DNA of 64,000 nucleotides from assembly GCA_033439265.1 (NCBI GenBank), contig JAVTVX010000009.1:8645109-8709108 (forward strand), in the 5' to 3' direction. This stretch comes from Dillenia suffruticosa (taxonomy: Eukaryota > Streptophyta > Magnoliopsida > Dilleniales > Dilleniaceae). The notes beneath the pieces are model-generated. The model did not search any database, was not told the origin of the DNA, and worked only from the letters and a program-made list of their open reading frames with translations. A program made the position numbers and the translations under genes. Below are positions 59,203-64,000 of this stretch, piece by piece; the first letter of the stretch is position 1; each line of letters starts with the position of its first letter.

Positions 59203-59709
59203 TCACATCATTACAAATCCAGGATGACCCAATCTATTATGCCATAAAAAGAATTCATTTTGACTAGTAAACTTGTGGTTTACTATGACATTTATTTCAA
59301 TCGGTTTGATATATGTATAATAAAGACCCGAAGAGAAGACATGTAGTCTTTCCAAAACTTGTTTATGTCCCATTTTAACATTGGTAATGCATAAATATTC
59401 ATTATTTCCCATATTAGTTGTTTTTATATGATAGTCATTGAGACGAATATCTTTAAAATTTAATAAATTTTGGTGGGATTTGGGTGAAAATAGTGTATTA
59501 CTGATCAAGAAATTTGTTCCTCTTGGTAGTAACACGTTTGCTCTTTCGGAGCCTTCGATTAAGGTAACACTACCTGATATAGTATTCACATTTTGTTTTT
59601 TCATGATAAGATGAGAGAAATATCTTTTACCTTTGAGAATTGTATGTGTAGTTGCACTGTCGACAAGATAGAGATTATCATCTTCGATCTTCGATCTAAT
59701 AATATCCAT
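59203..59709 (-). pseudogene. Element C protease and gag-pre-integrase domain
   Basis: 168 codons. The aspartic protease site reads LVDSATTHTIL, in the place of the copia D-S-(G/A)-A/C-T-x-H. The protease beta-strand pattern follows, and the frame ends in the integrase zinc-domain start EFFLWHNRLGHPG. It cleaves the polyprotein in active elements. Confidence 0.85.
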
Positions 59710-59725
59710 ATATCTTTAAAAACAA

Positions 59726-59756
<31 letters not shown>

Positions 59757-59817
59757 ACAAACAAATAAATAATAAATTTGAATTTATTATAGATATTGCG
59801 AAATGAAAACAATTTCA

Positions 59818-60449
59818 TTAATTAAAATCACCATATTCAGCATTCTCAAGAAAATCACCAATTTCTAATTGGGGCAAATTTTCAAAACTCTCAAAAATAT
59901 TATTAGGGTCATTATTTTGATATAAGGCATTTGCTTTCACATTCTTATCCTTTTCCTTCAACGATGCTTGATAAACTCGACAACATGCTTTGGCGTATGA
60001 CAAGTACGCGACCAATGTCCAATCACTCCACATTGATAGCCTTTATTCTCGACATTCTTACTAGATTCATCTTTTTCTTGTTTTTTCTCATTACTTTTCT
60101 ACTTCTGGTAGTTTGTATGATCATTACGATAAATATTCCGGTCATGGCAACGGCTACAACCACGACCACGACCACGACCGCGACCGCGGCCTCATCCTCG
60201 ACCACGACCATTTTCATGTCCTCGTCCACGTCCACGTCCAGAATTGTTGTGAGTTGTCGCATTCACTTCAGGGAATGGACTAGAGCCTGTTGAATGAGAT
60301 TCATGATTTTTCATTAATAACTCATTATTTTGTTCAGACACAAGCAAACAAGAAATTAGTTTAAAATATTTCTTGAAACCTTTCTCTCGATATTGCTGTT
60401 GCAGGAGCATGTTCGAGGCATGAAAAGTAGAGAGTATTTTCTCTAACAT
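59818..60449 (-). pseudogene. Element C gag C-terminal part with RG-rich tract and zinc knuckle
   Basis: Starts in the gag helix region (FHASNMLLQQQYREKGFKKY), continues with VSEQNNELLMKNHESHSTGS, then an Arg-Gly repeat (GRGRGRG and onward, 60130-60245). The zinc knuckle near 60000-60035 reads YQCGVIGHWSRTC, keeping Cys, His and the last Cys, while the first Cys is Gly. Frame changes occur within the RG tract, a (CGACCA)n-like repeat prone to slippage. Confidence 0.75.
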
Positions 60450-60583
60450 ATCATAATCAGTAATATTCTCTCCACATAACTTTAATTGAGAACTGATTTA
60501 AAAAACCGTTGAATTATATTTAATCACAGATTTAAAATATTGGAATCGCAAATGAATCCAATCATAACGAGTTTTAGGAAGTA

Positions 60584-60859
60584 TTACCATTTTTTGTGGT
60601 TAAACCTTTCTTCCAAACTTTGCCACAATTCAAGTGGATCTTTTACTATCAAATACTCGATTTTCAAATCTTCATGGAGGTAGTGACGGACAAAAATCAT
60701 TGCCTTGGCTCGATTTTGCAAAGTCTCTTTATTATGTTCTTTAATTGTTTCTCCGAGTCCATTTGTATTCAAATGGATTTCAACATCAAGGGTCAATGAC
60801 AAGTAATTTTTGCCCGAGATGTCGAGAGCTATAAACTCAAGTTTGGTGAGATTTGCCAT
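60584..60859 (-). pseudogene. Element C gag N-terminal part
   Basis: 91 codons from the ATG at 60859: MANLTKLEFIALDISGKNYL, then DVEIHLNTNGLGETI, AKAMIFVRHYLHEDLKIEYL and DPLELWQSLEERF. This is the classic copia Gag (UBN2-type) start. The Trp usually found after GKNYLSW is Leu here. Confidence 0.88.
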
Positions 60860-61098
60860 AAATTACTATCATATAGACACATAAATAAATTAGAAAATAA
60901 TCTATACAAATGTTACTAAAATATATTATTAGTGGCAGTATGTTAAGAAATTATTAAACAATAAGTATGTTGAAAAAATGATATCCAAAACTTAATACGA
61001 TATCTATTAATCAAACAAGTCGTCTCAATTCATACCAGCTATCTTTAAGAAAACTAAATACAATATATAATCAGAGACATGTTATCATCAACAGTGGC

Positions 61099-61245
61099 AA
61101 AAATTCCTAAAACTTAATGATCACAAATGTATTCAAGAGTCAAAGGTCTCATATCATTAAAGAGTAATCTAAAAGCCATTGGTCTCCATTTGAAAGATCA
61201 CTCATATAAATAGATATCCACAATAAATACGTATCATTTATAATA
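61099..61245 (-). repeat. 5' LTR remnant of element C
   Basis: 147 bp matching the first part of the 3' LTR (in element sense), with TATTATAAAT at the end instead of TGTTATAAAT. The remaining roughly 118 bp and the usual primer-binding site are gone. Confidence 0.8.
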
Positions 61246-61489
61246 TACTTATATATTTTAAAATTTAAAATCCATTTCTTTCATTTATGTTTGGAAAATT
61301 TCTTTATTTTGTTTTTCACTTGATAATACCTGTAAAACCATTTCCAAGGTATTTTGTTTTAAATATTGAAACTAAAATCAAAATGTGGACACAGATCGAC
61401 TCCCCATCTTCGGTGTGTATTCTCTCCTTCTCCGTCTTATTGATTAATATCATTTTACCGATTTCAAACAATATTCTTTAAAAACTGAT

Positions 61490-61835
61490 CAAAATGATAT
61501 AAGAAAATGACAGTTTATAAAAATATAGGAAAAGAAAACTTAAATAAATATGTAAATATAAAATATAAATATTAATAATTTTATGAAAATAATAGAATAA
61601 TCATAATTTATAATAAAAATCTAAAATAATAAAATATATAATTATTAATTTAAGATAAATAATATAAAAGATAAAAATTATAAATAAATAAAAAATTATT
61701 CATTAAATATGAAAAAATGTGTAAATAGAAAACATAAGGTTTTTTGTATAATTATTAATTAAATTTAGCGTATTAAAACGTTTTAGAAATAGAAAATGTT
61801 TTCAAAATGGAAAAATAATGGTATTGAGAAGTTTT
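61490..61835 (-). repeat. Dispersed AT-rich repeat, copy 3
   Basis: Opposite orientation to copies 1 and 2. In reverse complement it shows TTTCTAAAACGTTTT, CTAAATTTAATTAATAATTATA, TTCATATTTAATGAATAATT, TTATTATAAATTATG, and AGGAAAAG at the low end. Confidence 0.6.
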
Positions 61836-62131
61836 TGTGCATCATAAATGATAACCAAAGTGTTCTTTTTCTTTTTTCATAATAAAACACCTAATGGCTG
61901 CCAATTGAACATAAAGACCCAATAATATTTAAAATATAGAATTAGCTAGGGGCCGTGCAAACAAAGGCCCCAATCACTTGATTTTAGCCAAAAGGCCGAG
62001 AAAGGTATCAAAGGCCCCAATTACCGTAAATAATAACATACGCTCTTCCACATAGATAGTCCATTCCAAGTGCAATATCACCGACCCAGCCTATGAGTCT
62101 TCTTGATTGCCTATAGACCTTATATAACTAA

Positions 62132-62300
62132 TGGACATTCGATTTAGTAGAATATGATACTAACTCTCTTAATTAAGTCTTAGTTTTAAAATTCGGGAGT
62201 GACAAAAACTATGGTGGGAGAGTTACCCACTAAATGGATTTTATAAATATTCAAATCGGATTAATCGAAATATGATTTTAAATATTCACGGTGGAAACTA
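62132..62300 (+). mobile_element. SINE relative, diverged copy
   Basis: Colinear with the SINE at 7233-7420: ATTCGATTTAGTAGAATATGATAC (A-box region), CTCTTAATTAAGTCTTA, GGTGGGAGAGTTACCCACTAAATGG, AAATCGGATTAATCG, and an A-rich end near 62300. No clear target duplication, so older. Confidence 0.5.
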
Positions 62301-62350
62301 AAAAAATAAACCTCGTATGTTGTTGTTCAGCCCTTCCTCTTCATTTTAAC

Positions 62351-62387
<37 letters not shown>

Positions 62388-64000
62388 GTATTTTTAAAAT
62401 TTATGTATTTTTATATAAATATTCATGGTGGCTTCCATGGTGTAGACTTTACTTATGTATTTTTAAAATTTGAAAATCTCGTACCTTTATTAATGTTCTG
62501 AAATTTTCTTTATTTTGGTTTTAACTCGATAATTGTTGTAAAACTATTTTAAATGTATTTGGTATTAAAAGTATTGAAAAACATGCAATTAAAAAATTTA
62601 CGTATCTATATTCAACTTTTGTGTATGACATTTTTTTAAAAACTTTTTAAACCTACACACATAAATAAAATAACAACGATATTTTTAAAACTCTTTTACG
62701 ATTGAAAATTCACTCGTTGAATAAGTAAACAATTGAATCGGATTCGATTGGATCGAATTACAAAATTGAGTGCTAAGTCCCATTTCTTATTGAATTAACT
62801 GATTAACTTGTTATCAAAGTTTATTTTGGATTCGAAAATTTTCACAAAATAATTTGACAAATTGTGAATCTTATGACTTTTGTTTTTGTATCTCTGTAGT
62901 GAATTTGTTTACTAATTTATTGAGATTTTCAAATGAAAATGATAAATTTTATTTGTATTTTTATATTTTTATATTTTTATAAATTATAAGAAAGTTTAGG
63001 TTAGAAATTAGAATTAAAAGTATTATTTAAAATTGGAAAGAAATAATATTTAACCTATAAGATAAAGAAAGGGGGACATAAAAGGGGTGGACACCATTTG
63101 CATCCTAAAACTATACCTTAATAATAATAATAATTATTTTATTATTTTTGAGGCTTAACTAATTTTTAAATTTGTGATAAATTAATTTTTCACATATAAT
63201 TATTTCTTTTGAAAAAACGTAACTACCACCATCGTTGTTGATTCTCGTGATTAGATTTTCATGTGAGGGGTTCAGTATTGGTAATGGGCTTGTCGAACTC
63301 AATTTGTGATAGGTGTGAGGTGGCCCAATTCATTTGTGTGTTGGCCGAGATTGCAAGTGGAAAGAGCGAGCCCCCTCGGAACTGGGATGTCGTAGGTTGG
63401 TTTGCTCGTTTGTTTGTGTCTTTCATTTATTTTTTTAATAAACCACGAGTGTTCGGTAACATGTTAAATCCGATTAAATCTAGTTTGAGTCAAATTAAAC
63501 CCTTAAGAAGCACAACTCTTACGTCTATTTATCTATACATAAGATTCGCAATAAGACCTTGCTTAAGGCATACGAATGCACTGCCACTGGACCAACTGGA
63601 GAGATAGGTTAGTGAGAAAAGGCTAGAACAACCCATCAGTGCCTTTATTGATCATATGGCTTTCTTAGCTAATTCACCTCAAATTCCACCACAGACATTT
63701 TCCATGAATCCTTCGAAGTGAGTAGCGAAAACATAACAAGAATAGAACAAACAATGTGATGAACATAAAGGATAACAATGATGAAGTCCTAGGTGCACAG
63801 ATCTAGAGATGGACCTTGATAAAAACACTAGATTAGGGTTGCCTGTGCGCGTAAGATGCCATCTAAGTCCTCTGCCTCATGGTTATGATTAGGAGGGATA
63901 TATGTGAAGGCCCCTTCTTGAATGCTTTGAAGATGATAAAAAAAAAAAAAATACAAAGAAAATGGCATTGAACAATGATTAAATTAGGTGTTTGTTGAGA
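62301..64000. other. AT-rich right end of the window
   Basis: (CT)n lies at 62346-62383. A plus-strand 114-codon frame at 63263-63607 and a short protein-like stretch near 63627-63720 (FIDHMAFLANSPQIPPQTF) are not recognisable; they could be parts of a gene continuing past the window. Confidence 0.3.

Larger units (their letters stand above)
55827..61245 (-). mobile_element. Ty1/copia element C, nearly full length, degenerate
   Basis: 5419 bp on the minus strand between TACTT duplications (55822-55826 and 61246-61250). The 3' LTR is 55827-56091 (265 bp, TGTTATAAAT start, ATTTATAATA end). The 5' LTR keeps only 61099-61245. A polypurine AAGGGGGAA lies just before the 3' LTR. Domains in order are gag (60859 down to 59818), protease (59709-59203), integrase (about 59200-58318), RT and RNase H (57933-56532). 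The RT frame is still 347 codons, far better kept than in element A of the same family. The gag wording (LDISGKNYLS, HHYLHEDLK-like) is typical of the Tork/TNT-type copia lineage by my recollection. Confidence 0.92.

Noticed and set aside
59931..60293. 120-codon plus-strand frame rich in Thr/Ala/Ser
   Set aside because: Antisense of the Gag RG repeat of element C.
1..64000. tRNA, rRNA, CRISPR or organellar DNA
   Set aside because: No cloverleaf-like gene, rRNA core sequence, regularly spaced repeats or organelle gene order was seen.

Overview
This window looks like nuclear DNA of a flowering plant, most likely a eudicot. It is AT-rich, with widely spaced intron-containing genes, plant-specific protein families (a P-class PPR protein, a GPI-anchored lipid transfer protein, HMA metal-binding proteins, an aluminium-activated malate transporter fragment) and many transposons. 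I saw no rRNA gene, tRNA gene, CRISPR array or bacterial-style operon. The species cannot be fixed from the sequence.

Layout, left to right. 0-0.5 kb: 3' end of an ALMT gene with a frameshift (minus). 0.9-4.5 kb: decayed Ty1/copia element A. 6.0-7.7 kb: small LTR element carrying a nested SINE with a 16-bp target duplication. 9.0-9.4 kb: intact two-exon HMA gene. 10.1-12.5 kb: a block of extreme purine bias hiding a degenerate repeat. 12.7-13.1 kb: first copy of a dispersed AT-rich repeat. 13.5-13.9 kb: second, incomplete HMA gene. 14-18 kb: unassigned sequence. 18.4-20.3 kb: single-exon PPR gene. 22.9-23.6 kb: three-exon lipid transfer protein gene.

24.4-40.3 kb is the most striking region. 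A small gene, apparently already a pseudogene, encoding a predicted membrane protein on the minus strand was hit by two related Ty1/copia elements in opposite orientation. Element 1 (24535-31452, minus, 441-bp LTRs, duplication ACAGC) sits inside the last exon. Element 2 (33132-39539, plus, 483-bp LTRs, duplication TATAG) sits in the preceding intron. Both are structurally young, with LTRs about 2% diverged, but they share the same protein-killing changes: a stop in the Gag zinc knuckle, YVGD instead of YVDD in reverse transcriptase, and a changed integrase acidic residue. They therefore look like members of a family copied in trans after its genes had died. Both also carry an unusual GC-rich CGCGCC/GACCCG leader in an otherwise AT-rich region.

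41.9-42.5 kb: an intact single-exon gene for an acidic protein I do not recognise, with a TATA box. 45.7-53.2 kb: an ancient tandem segmental duplication; the left copy carries a hAT DNA transposon (47321-49555, 8-bp duplication) that the right copy lacks. 55.8-61.2 kb: Ty1/copia element C (minus), the better-preserved relative of element A, with gag, protease, integrase and RT/RNase H still recognisable. The remainder is AT-rich spacer with further copies of the dispersed repeat and the SINE.

Probable working genes: HMA gene 1, the PPR gene, the lipid transfer protein gene and the acidic-protein gene. HMA gene 2 may be functional, but its first exon was not found. Everything else looks like transposons, gene remnants or spacer. 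Splice sites were chosen by eye from GT/AG rules and family resemblance, and LTR identities were compared by eye.
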